NCBI GenBank assembly: GCA_022448365.1
Contig: JAKVCS010000003.1
Location: 1,550,001 to 1,614,000, forward strand
Direction: 5' to 3'
Length of the DNA stretch: 64,000 nucleotides
Source of the DNA: Saccharospirillaceae bacterium
GTDB taxonomy: Bacteria; Pseudomonadota; Gammaproteobacteria; Pseudomonadales; Oceanobacteraceae
Both the position numbers and the translations under genes were made by a program. This document shows, piece by piece, positions 26,189 through 34,050 of the stretch. Positions within the stretch are counted from its first letter, which is position 1; each line of letters starts with the position of its first letter. The notes below the pieces were generated by a model. The model had not been told where the DNA came from. It saw nothing but the letters and a program-made list of their open reading frames with translations, and did no database searches.

Positions 26189-27118
26189 ATGACCTACCCG
26201 CGCGATATGGTTGGCTACGGCCAGCACGCTCCCGATCCCCAATGGCCAAATCCATCTGGTAACGGCAACGCCCGCATTGCGGTTCAGTTTGTGATCAATT
26301 ACGAGGAAGGTGGTGAGAACTGCATTCTGCACGGCGACAACGCTTCAGAAGCATTTCTGTCTGAGATTGTCGGTGCCCAGGCGCTCGAGGGCGTGCGCCA
26401 TATGAATATGGAATCGATCTATGAATATGGCAGTCGTGCTGGCTTCTGGCGCCTGCATCGTATGTTCACCCAGCGCAATATGCCGGTAACCGTGTATGGC
26501 GTAGCCACGGCTCTGCAGCGTAACCCGGAAATTGTGCAAGCAATGAAAGACGCTGACTGGGAAATCGCCTCTCACGGCCTGAAATGGATCGATTACCAAT
26601 ACATCGACAAAGAAGTAGAACGAGAGCACATCGCTGAAGCCATTCGTATCCATACCGAAGTCACCGGTGAGCGCCCGCAGGGCTGGTACACCGGTCGCAT
26701 GAGTCCGAACACTCGTGATCTGGTTGTTGAAGCCGGTGGTTTTGCCTACGACAGCGATTCCTACGCCGATGACCTGCCGTACTGGAGCCATGAGTACGAT
26801 GAGCCGCATTTGGTCATTCCTTATACCCTCGACAGCAACGACATGCGGTTTGCCACCAACCAGGGCTTTAACTCAGGTGACCAGTTCTTCGCTTATCTGA
26901 AAGATTCGTTTGACGTGTTATATGCTGAAGGCACAGAGAATCCGGCAGCGGCAAAAATGCTGAACATTGGTTTGCATTGCCGTCTGGTCGGGCGCCCCGG
27001 CCGTGCTGCTGCACTGGCACGCTTCCTGGACTACGTACAGAGCCACGACGACGTTTGGGTAACTCGGCGAATTGATATTGCCGATCACTGGCGCAAAGTG
27101 CATCCGGCGACCAAATAA
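26189..27118 (+). CDS. puuE: Allantoinase, PuuE type
   Basis: 309 residues. Hydrolyses allantoin to allantoate. It belongs to the polysaccharide-deacetylase-like PuuE group, unrelated to metal-dependent AllB allantoinase. The N-terminus YPRDMVGYGQHAPDPQWP and VQFVINYEEGGENC are diagnostic. Further on come EYGSRAGFWRLHRMF and WEIASHGLKWIDYQ. It is the only purine-degrading gene on the plus strand here; the other steps are encoded on the minus strand from 27.6 kb. A strong terminator follows. Confidence 0.95.
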   Translation: MTYPRDMVGYGQHAPDPQWPNPSGNGNARIAVQFVINYEEGGENCILHGDNASEAFLSEIVGAQALEGVRHMNMESIYEYGSRAGFWRLHRMFTQRNMPVTVYGVATALQRNPEIVQAMKDADWEIASHGLKWIDYQYIDKEVEREHIAEAIRIHTEVTGERPQGWYTGRMSPNTRDLVVEAGGFAYDSDSYADDLPYWSHEYDEPHLVIPYTLDSNDMRFATNQGFNSGDQFFAYLKDSFDVLYAEGTENPAAAKMLNIGLHCRLVGRPGRAAALARFLDYVQSHDDVWVTRRIDIADHWRKVHPATK

Positions 27119-27145
27119 CCCGCTTTAACACCAGCTTCCTCCCTC

Positions 27146-27178
27146 GCCGCCTGTGGTAACAACCCAGGCGGCTTTTTT
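27146..27178 (+). terminator. Intrinsic terminator after puuE
   Basis: GCCGCCTG and CAGGCGGC around an 11-nt loop, then TTTTTT. Confidence 0.93.
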
Positions 27179-27281
27179 ATGCTCCGGCATTAGCCCTGAA
27201 AGTTATACCCCTATAAAATTCATAGTCGTTTCTGCACTGGAAAATCATTTAAAATAAAGAAATCCCTGATGAGGCTCACCC

Positions 27282-27464
27282 ATGTTCTCTTTATTCAAAG
27301 CAAACCCAATCAAGAAACTGCAAAAGCAATATGATGCCAAGCTTGAGCAGGCCATGCTCGCCCAACGTAATGGCGACATCCGTGGTTACTCTGAAATCAC
27401 TGCAGAAGCCGAAGCCATCTACCTTCAGTTGCAACAGCTGAAAGCTGAGAGCGAATCCAAATAG
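27282..27464 (+). CDS. DUF6435-family small protein
   Basis: 60 residues. Starts MFSLFKANPIKKLQKQYDAK and continues as one charged helix with EQAMLAQRNGDIRGYSEITAEAE, a pattern shared by short gammaproteobacterial proteins annotated as DUF6435. It is probably soluble and helical or coiled-coil. Function unknown. It stands alone between the puuE terminator and the convergent puuD gene. Confidence 0.75.
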   Translation: MFSLFKANPIKKLQKQYDAKLEQAMLAQRNGDIRGYSEITAEAEAIYLQLQQLKAESESK

Positions 27465-27565
27465 CACGACCATGCACTTTGCGCTCATACGCCTGGGGCA
27501 AAACAGGTGGTGCAGAACAACACACAGTGCGCCAACACACAACAGAGTGAATATCGAAAACAAAT

Positions 27566-27596
27566 AAGCCTTTGCTACCCCGGTAACAAAGGCTTT
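27566..27596. terminator. Bidirectional terminator between DUF6435 and puuD
   Basis: AAGCCTTTG (27566-27574) pairs with CAAAGGCTTT (27587-27596) around TACC/GGTA. T-rich sequence lies on the puuD side when read on the minus strand. Confidence 0.65.
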
Positions 27597-27619
27597 CCCG
27601 TGTAGTCAGACGAACGTCG

Positions 27620-28795
27620 TTATTCGGATAACCACAGCGATAGCGCCTGGCGCTCATCTTCCGTCATTTGCGTCAGGTTGCCCAACGGCATGTAGCCGGT
27701 TTGCAACGCCGAAAGCGTTTTATCTTTAACCGCGCGGACTTGCTCTGCTGTTTCCAGCACAATACCGGCAGGAGCAGAAGCAAACGCTGGATTAGTTGGC
27801 TGCTGTGCATGACAAGACGAGCAGCGCTGCTCAACAATCACCATCGCCTGCGCATCCGTCAGAATCACCTCACCAGCTTTCGCTTCGATTTTCTTCGGCG
27901 CCATTACTACCGCAAGAGAAATCAGCATCAGCGCAGCAACCAATAAAATAACAGGTTTAAACTCACCTCGATGACGCAGATTAAAGAAATGACGGGCGAA
28001 CGCACTGATAAAACCAATTGCCGCGAGGACCAGCCAGCCATATTCATGGCTATAGGTCATCGGATAATGATTACTGATCATGATAAAGATCAGTGGCAGG
28101 GTAAAATAGTTATTATGGGTTGAGCGTAACTTAGCAAAGGCACCGTATTTCGGATCTGGTGCCTCACCGCGCTGCACGGCCTCTACCAACGCACGCTGAG
28201 CTGGCATAATCCCAAGGAAGACGTTACCAGCCATGATGGTGCCAATGATTGCGCCAACATGAATGTATGCGCCGCGCGCTGAGAAAATCTGATTTGCAGC
28301 CCAAGAGGCAAACACCAGAATGGCAAACAGCACAACACCAAACAATTTACCGTTATGGCGTAATGGTGAACGCACCATCAACTCGTAGATTGCTACACCA
28401 GCCGCAATAAAGCCCAGTCCGGCAGCGATCGCCTCCCCTTGAGTAAGCACCATTCGTGAGCTATCAATCAGAAAACTCTCGGCACCGACATAATAAACCA
28501 CCCATAACATCACCATACCGGTCAGCCAGGTGGTATACGCTTCCCATTTAAACCAATGCAGATTGATTGGCATACTTTCAGGACCTAATTTGTACTTAGC
28601 AACCTCGTAGAAACCACCACCGTGGATGGCCCATAAATCACCGCCGATTCCTTTATCTTTTTTCCACTGTGGTGGCTCCTCCAGGCTGTTATCCAGCCAG
28701 ACGAAATAAAACGACGCACCGATCCAGGCGACACCCGCAATTACGTGGAACCAGCGGAAGAACAAGTTTAACCATTCGTAAAAATACGCTTCCAT
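27620..28795 (-). CDS. puuD: Membrane-bound urate hydroxylase PuuD
   Basis: 391 residues. Oxidises urate to 5-hydroxyisourate at the inner membrane, passing electrons to the respiratory chain. About eight membrane helices begin with LNLFFRWFHVIAGVAWIGASFYF and include GLGFIAAGVAIYELMV. A C-terminal cytochrome c domain carries CSSCH near residue 328. This is the haem-containing alternative to soluble uricase or HpxO. It follows guaD, with its ATG abutting the guaD stop codon, so it is the last gene of the minus-strand purine cluster. Confidence 0.95.
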   Translation of the reverse strand: MEAYFYEWLNLFFRWFHVIAGVAWIGASFYFVWLDNSLEEPPQWKKDKGIGGDLWAIHGGGFYEVAKYKLGPESMPINLHWFKWEAYTTWLTGMVMLWVVYYVGAESFLIDSSRMVLTQGEAIAAGLGFIAAGVAIYELMVRSPLRHNGKLFGVVLFAILVFASWAANQIFSARGAYIHVGAIIGTIMAGNVFLGIMPAQRALVEAVQRGEAPDPKYGAFAKLRSTHNNYFTLPLIFIMISNHYPMTYSHEYGWLVLAAIGFISAFARHFFNLRHRGEFKPVILLVAALMLISLAVVMAPKKIEAKAGEVILTDAQAMVIVEQRCSSCHAQQPTNPAFASAPAGIVLETAEQVRAVKDKTLSALQTGYMPLGNLTQMTEDERQALSLWLSE

Positions 28796-30114
28796 TATCG
28801 CTTCCCTCCATCACGGCGGTGCAATTGCTGGCCACCAACATAAGTACATTTCACTGTGCGATCGTCACCCAGAATAATCATGGCAAACAGTTTTTCGGCC
28901 AGTGTTTTGCATTTACTTTGTTTGAGTGACATCAAAGGTGTGGCGTTAAAATCCATCACGATAAAATCGGCTTCATTACCGGATTTAAATGAGCCAATTT
29001 TGTCTTCCAGCTGCAGAGTACGGGCGTTACCCAACGTCGCCAGATACAAGCTCTTTAACGCCGATAACTTGTTGCCGCGCAGCTGACAGATTTTGTACGC
29101 TTCGTTCAACGTTTGCAGCATGGAGAAACTGGTACCACCACCCACATCGGTTGCCACGCTGTAAGCCACCTGTTCTTTTTCAAGTTCCGCGATATCCAGC
29201 AGACCCGATCCTAAAAACAGATTCGACGTTGGGCAGAAAGAGACACTTGAGCCAGTTTCACGGAAACGTTCATGCTCCCGTGGCGTCAGATGAATACCGT
29301 GGGCAAACACACTGCGTTTGCCGAGCAGATTATATTGATCATAAACGTCGAGGTAATCTTTCGACTCCGGGAACAGTTCCTGAACAAATGCGACTTCATC
29401 TTTGTTTTCGGAAATATGCGTTTGCATATACACATCCGGATACTCTTCCAGCAGTTGCCCGGCTTTCTCAAGCTGTTCTGGGGTGGAAGTAATCGCAAAG
29501 CGAGGGGTTACCGCATACAACTGACGACCGTTGCCATGCCAGCGTTCAATTAATTCCTTACTGTCTTCGTAGCTGCTTTCAACATCGTCGCACAAGAATT
29601 CCGGCGCATTACGATTCATCATCACTTTGCCACAAATCATACGGGTATTGCGTTTCTCTGATGCCTCGAAGAATGCATCAACACTTTGTTTATGGACGGT
29701 GCCAAATACAAGTGCCGTCGTGGTACCACACTTAACCAGCTCATCCAGAAAGAAGTTGGCGATTTTACTGGCGTATTCCTTATCTTCAAACTGACGCTCG
29801 GCCGGAAAGGTATAATTATTCAACCAATCCAGTAATTGTTCACCATAGGATGCTATAACCTCGACTTGCGGGAAGTGAATATGAGTGTCAATCATACCTG
29901 GCATAATCAGGTAACCGCTGTAATCGACAATGTCGAAATCTTTCGGCAGGTGTTTTTCCACTTCAGAAACCGGACCGGTTTTAATCACCTTGCCGTTTTC
30001 TACAACCAATGCACCGTCTTCGAAAAACTCATAAGCCGCATCTCCAGCAATATCCGGATCATCCAGAAAATGAAGAATGCTGGCTCGATAAACAGTCGTG
30101 CTCTTTGTTTTCAT
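28795..30114 (-). CDS. guaD: Guanine deaminase
   Basis: 439 residues, amidohydrolase superfamily. Converts guanine to xanthine, feeding xanthine dehydrogenase. The zinc-site motif is PGMIDTHIHFPQ (about residues 71-82). Later come MQTHISENKDEVAF, HGIHLTPREHERF and the metal aspartate region YSVATDVGGGTSFSML. ATG 30114 is chosen because GAGAAG precedes it and the family begins near YRASILHFLDDP; an in-frame ATG at 30126 is possible. It lies between allA and puuD. Confidence 0.95.
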   Translation of the reverse strand: MKTKSTTVYRASILHFLDDPDIAGDAAYEFFEDGALVVENGKVIKTGPVSEVEKHLPKDFDIVDYSGYLIMPGMIDTHIHFPQVEVIASYGEQLLDWLNNYTFPAERQFEDKEYASKIANFFLDELVKCGTTTALVFGTVHKQSVDAFFEASEKRNTRMICGKVMMNRNAPEFLCDDVESSYEDSKELIERWHGNGRQLYAVTPRFAITSTPEQLEKAGQLLEEYPDVYMQTHISENKDEVAFVQELFPESKDYLDVYDQYNLLGKRSVFAHGIHLTPREHERFRETGSSVSFCPTSNLFLGSGLLDIAELEKEQVAYSVATDVGGGTSFSMLQTLNEAYKICQLRGNKLSALKSLYLATLGNARTLQLEDKIGSFKSGNEADFIVMDFNATPLMSLKQSKCKTLAEKLFAMIILGDDRTVKCTYVGGQQLHRRDGGKR

Positions 30115-30142
30115 TGTACTTCTCATCAACGCTATTCGCCCG

Positions 30143-30664
30143 TTAAAGCTGAATCTCTATCAGCTCATCCGGACTAAAGTAAAATTCTTCACAGTTGTTG
30201 CCTTCACCTTTGCGATCAACAACCAAAAAATCACAAACTTTATTTAAACCAAGCACCGGGTGATGCCAGGTATTCATGTAATAATTAATACCCTGATCCG
30301 GTTGCGCCAGAAACAGATGCAGGTTTTCAGGTTTCAGATCCTCAACAGCATCCGCCACCAACACCAGATACGGCTCTGCTGACAGCGGGTGAAATGACTG
30401 GCTGCCACGAGGATGACGTTCCATCATTTCAATCCGCATATTACTTTGATTAACACCCGCCTTCACCATTCTTGGTTGAGCACGAAAAATATTAATCACC
30501 GCTGTATCTTGCGGGTTTTCGGTTTGTACCTTCACCAGCGAATCATAGCGCTCTGTGTTGCCGCCATTAATCATAATCGGCGTCGTTGTACCCGCTTCGA
30601 CCACATCACCAAATGGCGCAAAGGCTTCTGCAGTTAATGGTTGAGGTTTTAAAATAAAGGTCAT
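30143..30664 (-). CDS. allA: Ureidoglycolate lyase
   Basis: 173 residues. Last step of purine ring breakdown: ureidoglycolate to glyoxylate and urea. Typical segments are FAPFGDVVEAG (about 15-25), MMERHPRGSQSFHPL (about 80-94) and YYMNTWHHPVLGL (about 126-138). Length is normal. It is followed by guaD after 28 bp. A 267-bp gap separates it from uraH upstream. Confidence 0.95.
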   Translation of the reverse strand: MTFILKPQPLTAEAFAPFGDVVEAGTTTPIMINGGNTERYDSLVKVQTENPQDTAVINIFRAQPRMVKAGVNQSNMRIEMMERHPRGSQSFHPLSAEPYLVLVADAVEDLKPENLHLFLAQPDQGINYYMNTWHHPVLGLNKVCDFLVVDRKGEGNNCEEFYFSPDELIEIQL

Positions 30665-30931
30665 AATTTTTTCTTCTGAGATTCAGAGTCTTCGCAATCT
30701 GAGACATGTGTTCCCGCAAGTGCAGCAAGTACATCCCTGTATGCTCGTTCGCGCAATTCATGGCGCTAAGGCTTGCCGAACACATACCTAAGATTGCTGA
30801 TCCGCACAAAAGATGTGATGAATCTATTTCTGAGACGTCTGCACCAGGGGTGAAGCAGCCGATCCTACCGAGACGTATTAACAGCAAGTCAAAGACATAT
30901 ATTCATCATCGCTTTTGTTTTTATCAAAAAC
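30665..30931. other. Intergenic gap within the purine cluster
   Basis: 267 bp between uraH and allA. Open frames on both strands lack ribosome-binding sites. The stretch near 30720-30800 (with CATCCCTGTATGCTCG and a GCGC/GCGC flank around CATGG) has the look of short intergenic repeats seen in marine gammaproteobacteria, but there is only one copy here, so this cannot be confirmed. A promoter for allA-guaD-puuD may lie in it. Confidence 0.35.
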
Positions 30932-31282
30932 TCAGCTTCCTCTGTAAGTCGACATACCATGTGCAGAAATCAACAGCGGTACATGGTAGTGCTCGTCCGG
31001 GTTTTCGATACGAAACTCGAAAGATACACTGGGATAAAAGCAGGTTAGTCCCTGTTTCTCGAAGTAAGGATCGGTAGCAAACGAAATCTTATAAACACCG
31101 GCTTCACGCTGCTGGCCAGCCAACCAGTCAAGAATACGGCCATCGCTGTTGGTTTTACCGCTGGCAATCTCTGCCCAGTTTCCTGCGCTGTCACGTTTTT
31201 CCAGAACCACAGCCATGCCTGCTGCTGGTTTGCCTAAATGTGTGTCTAACACATGGGTCGTAATCGGGGATGGTGCTGACAT
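30932..31282 (-). CDS. uraH: Hydroxyisourate hydrolase
   Basis: 116 residues, transthyretin-related. Hydrolyses 5-hydroxyisourate to OHCU. The family N-terminus TTHVLDTHLGKPAAGM and the invariant C-terminal YRGS are present, with active-site His at THVLD, the R of GRILDW and the HYHVPLL strand. It starts 3 bp after the uraD stop codon and acts directly before UraD in the pathway. No signal peptide. Confidence 0.96.
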   Translation of the reverse strand: MSAPSPITTHVLDTHLGKPAAGMAVVLEKRDSAGNWAEIASGKTNSDGRILDWLAGQQREAGVYKISFATDPYFEKQGLTCFYPSVSFEFRIENPDEHYHVPLLISAHGMSTYRGS

Positions 31283-31285
31283 TTC

Positions 31286-31810
31286 TTATTCCTCAGGCAG
31301 TAGCTTATTAATTCGAATGGCGGTGATTTTTGCTTGCTCAGCTGCCGCATTCACCAGCTCTTGCTCGCGTGAATTCGGCAAGCGTTGCTCCAGTAATTGC
31401 AGCATTTCAGCCGCTGATTTACCGGTCGCACACACAATAAAGATAAAGCCGTTCTTATTGTGGTAATCCTTATTGCCTTTCGCCAGACGTTCAATCACCT
31501 CATCACTGGCTTCGTTCACGGAGCTTTGCTCACCGGAAGCCAGTTTTTTGGTGTGTGCGTATTTGGCTTTTAAGCTCGACACATCACCAATTTTCGGATG
31601 GCCTTCAAAAGCCTGCAAAAAATCACTCTCACCCAGCTTGCTCCATACCGCTTCAGCAACGCCCAGGCATTGCTCAACATTGGCATAAGGAAGAGCGGCT
31701 ACCATACCCTCAATCCAGTTTTTTGAGGTACAACAGTTTTCAAACGCAAATGCAGCGTCCTGTTCATTTAACTGGTTCAGTTGCTCTAAGGTGTAAGTTA
31801 AGTCTGCCAC
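31286..31810 (-). CDS. uraD: OHCU decarboxylase
   Basis: 174 residues. Decarboxylates 2-oxo-4-hydroxy-4-carboxy-5-ureidoimidazoline to S-allantoin. Recognised by FEGHPKIGDVSSLKAKY (about 64-80, active-site His in GHPKIG), SSVNEASDEVIERL and NGFIFIVCATGKSA. It overlaps or abuts alc (1 bp between) and uraH (3 bp between), forming a tight alc-uraD-uraH run. Confidence 0.96.
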   Translation of the reverse strand: MADLTYTLEQLNQLNEQDAAFAFENCCTSKNWIEGMVAALPYANVEQCLGVAEAVWSKLGESDFLQAFEGHPKIGDVSSLKAKYAHTKKLASGEQSSVNEASDEVIERLAKGNKDYHNKNGFIFIVCATGKSAAEMLQLLEQRLPNSREQELVNAAAEQAKITAIRINKLLPEE

Positions 31811-31811
31811 G

Positions 31812-32942
31812 TTATTTGCCCATCACGCTTGCCAGTGATTCAGATGGATAGCCCCACAGGCGAACACGGCTGATACCACCATCCGGGTACATTTTAACGC
31901 GTACGTGGGTAAAAGCCTGATCGTTGTTCTGTACTTCTTTTTTGAAGGTGTGTTCACGATCATCGTACAAACGCGTACGATCCATAATCGGCTGCCAGTT
32001 AATCTCTGACGGCTGTGCACGACCTGCCATCAATGCATCCTGATGAGAATCGGCTTCCAGCGCCGCCACATCAGTGGCTTGTTCTTCGGTCAGCACTGCG
32101 GCTTCGATAGCAAAACTGTGCGGGTAATTACCTTTAAAATGTGCGGTATCCACCAGCACTTTTTCGATACTGCCTTTGGCGGCTAATTTCAGAATTAACC
32201 AGTCATTAAAACGATCTTTTTCGGCATCACCGATGGTGCGACGACGTTTGGTTTCCCAGCCATCCCCCATATTCACGCCACGACCAGGCATAATCATGTT
32301 TTCCATATGGGAGAAGAACATGTCGGAACACACAACCGGGCGCGCACCGTTTTTAATGTAGGCTAAATCAATTAATTCACCCGGCAGGAACAAATCAGCA
32401 TCCGGAATCACCTCGCCATACACTTTTAAGCGAGCGATACCGCCATCCGGGTACATGTTCAGGCGCACGTGTGTCCATACCTGCTCAGACTCAACCGCAA
32501 AATAGTGCGGTGCACCCGGACCAACATCAGAGCGCGCCACAATGTCAGTCCATTCAGTGTTATCGTCCGGGTTGCCTTCACTGACACACGCTTCTAACGA
32601 AACACTCTGTGGTGCGTTACCCAGGAAATGGGCGGTATCAACATTAACACCACGAATAATACCCTGCGCCCCCAGCTTAACGATGCACCAGTCGTACTCC
32701 AGGCCATCATCCGTCGTGCCGTCTGGCAGGAAACGACGACGGCGACTTTCCCAGCCATCCATCAGTTGTCCACGTTCAGTAAATACGCCTTTCTGGAACA
32801 CTGGCTCTTCCAGCTTCAGCAGGTTTTCCATTTCAGCAAAAAAATCATTGCTGCAAGCAATCGCCTGGCCACCTAATTTGCGGCTTGCCAGATCGGTGTA
32901 TAACGTTTCGAATGGGTTTCTCACAGAATCATCAGTGTTCAT
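31812..32942 (-). CDS. alc: Allantoicase
   Basis: 376 residues. Splits allantoate into ureidoglycolate and urea. It is made of two repeated jelly-roll halves, visible as two copies of a DGWE(S/T)(R/K)RRR motif (near residues 63 and 222), two VDTAHF(L/K)GN segments and two MYPDGGI(A/S)R segments. This internal duplication is normal for the family. It is 34 bp downstream of xdhC on the same strand. Confidence 0.97.
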   Translation of the reverse strand: MNTDDSVRNPFETLYTDLASRKLGGQAIACSNDFFAEMENLLKLEEPVFQKGVFTERGQLMDGWESRRRRFLPDGTTDDGLEYDWCIVKLGAQGIIRGVNVDTAHFLGNAPQSVSLEACVSEGNPDDNTEWTDIVARSDVGPGAPHYFAVESEQVWTHVRLNMYPDGGIARLKVYGEVIPDADLFLPGELIDLAYIKNGARPVVCSDMFFSHMENMIMPGRGVNMGDGWETKRRRTIGDAEKDRFNDWLILKLAAKGSIEKVLVDTAHFKGNYPHSFAIEAAVLTEEQATDVAALEADSHQDALMAGRAQPSEINWQPIMDRTRLYDDREHTFKKEVQNNDQAFTHVRVKMYPDGGISRVRLWGYPSESLASVMGK

Positions 32943-32976
32943 ATTTTTAGTTACTGTTCGTTAAATCAGAAAATAA

Positions 32977-33891
32977 TTAATCGGATAGCTTTAATGATGC
33001 GCCTGTACCTGTGGTATCCACAGCGCGCTGTTCATTAGCCAATTCCTGCTTGATGCTTTTCCAGCTCAAGCCACGCTGTTTTTTACCCGGTTGCTCTTCT
33101 TTCAAGCCCGATGGTTGTTCGCTTTGGTGTTGTAATGCGATTAACTCCCCAGCAATCGATACAGCGACTTCCATCGGTAACTTACCCGGTACAGCACTTA
33201 ATCCCACCGGACAAATAACCCGCTGCATATCGTCCTGAGAAAATCCACGTGCTTCCAGACGACGAACAAAACGCTGCGCCTTGGTATCAGAACCAATTAA
33301 ACCAATATGATTTATTCCCGGATGCTTCAGCGCTGCTTCCGTTAATTCGTAATCCAGCTGATGATTATGCGTCAGAATTAATACGTTGGCCCCGGCGGGC
33401 AGATTTTCCATTTCGTAGGTTGGATCATCACTGACAATCGCATTGATATTCGTCGCCGTTTCAGCCGGAAACAACTCCGCACGACTATCAACCCAGCTCA
33501 CTTTGCACGGCAAGCCCGATAAAATGTTCATCAGCGCTTTAGCAACATGCCCGGCACCAAATACCGCTACCTGAAAATCACAAGTGGCAAAGATTTCAAT
33601 CAATACCGTTGCGCTACCACCACAACACTGCCCTAACGAGGCGCCTAACGGGAAATGATCAATTTGTTGCGCATCGACATCAGCAATCAATAGCTCACGT
33701 GCTTTATTGGTAACAACAAATTCAAGATGTCCGCCACCAATGGTGTCGTAGGTTGATTCTGCGGTAATGACCATCTTGCTGCTTTGGTCGCGTGGCGTGG
33801 AACCGGTACACCCCAGAACCGTGACCAACGCATAAGCCTCACCTTTATGCTGGCATTGTTGTACTGCATCAAACCAGTGTTGAGAGCGCAT
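32977..33891 (-). CDS. xdhC: Xanthine dehydrogenase accessory protein XdhC
   Basis: 304 residues. Delivers sulfurated molybdenum cofactor to xanthine dehydrogenase. An XdhC/CoxI N-terminal domain with GCTGSTPRDQSSKMVIT (about 27-43) and GQCCGGSATVLIE is followed by a Rossmann domain with AVFGAGHVAKAL (about 111) and HIGLIGSDTKAQRF. GGAGGT lies 8 bases before the ATG. The ATG overlaps, as TGATG, the stop of a small ORF that fills the gap to xdhB. The tail after residue 260 (QPSGLKEEQPGKKQRG) is polar and variable. Confidence 0.95.
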   Translation of the reverse strand: MRSQHWFDAVQQCQHKGEAYALVTVLGCTGSTPRDQSSKMVITAESTYDTIGGGHLEFVVTNKARELLIADVDAQQIDHFPLGASLGQCCGGSATVLIEIFATCDFQVAVFGAGHVAKALMNILSGLPCKVSWVDSRAELFPAETATNINAIVSDDPTYEMENLPAGANVLILTHNHQLDYELTEAALKHPGINHIGLIGSDTKAQRFVRRLEARGFSQDDMQRVICPVGLSAVPGKLPMEVAVSIAGELIALQHQSEQPSGLKEEQPGKKQRGLSWKSIKQELANEQRAVDTTGTGASLKLSD

Positions 33892-34046
33892 CAGTAATTA
33901 CCTCCAAAGCATTTGGTGCTTATACCAGAAGCTGTGCACACCGGTTGGTTACTATCGTTTGAGGTTGTTTGCGACAGGGGTACACTTTTTGTGCATTGAC
34001 CGCATACCTGCGAATAATAGCTACCAACGGAGTTGTGCGTGTTCAT
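33891..34046 (-). CDS. Possible 51-residue cysteine-containing small protein between xdhB and xdhC
   Basis: Unrecognised ORF starting MNTHNSVGSYYSQVCGQCTK. It has four cysteines, two in a CGQC pair, is rich in Ser, Thr and Asn, and has no membrane helix. The ATG is 4 bases after the xdhB stop codon, with AAAGG 9 bases upstream overlapping the end of xdhB. Its TGA overlaps the xdhC ATG as TGATG, a coupling arrangement. This neat fit suggests translation, but the same stretch could be an untranslated spacer. No function is proposed. Confidence 0.4.
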   Translation of the reverse strand: MNTHNSVGSYYSQVCGQCTKSVPLSQTTSNDSNQPVCTASGISTKCFGGNY

Positions 34047-34050
34047 AAGA

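Noticed and set aside
30706-31077. 123-residue plus-strand ORF in the uraH-allA gap
   Set aside because: It overlaps uraH antisense, lacks a ribosome-binding site and has no family resemblance.
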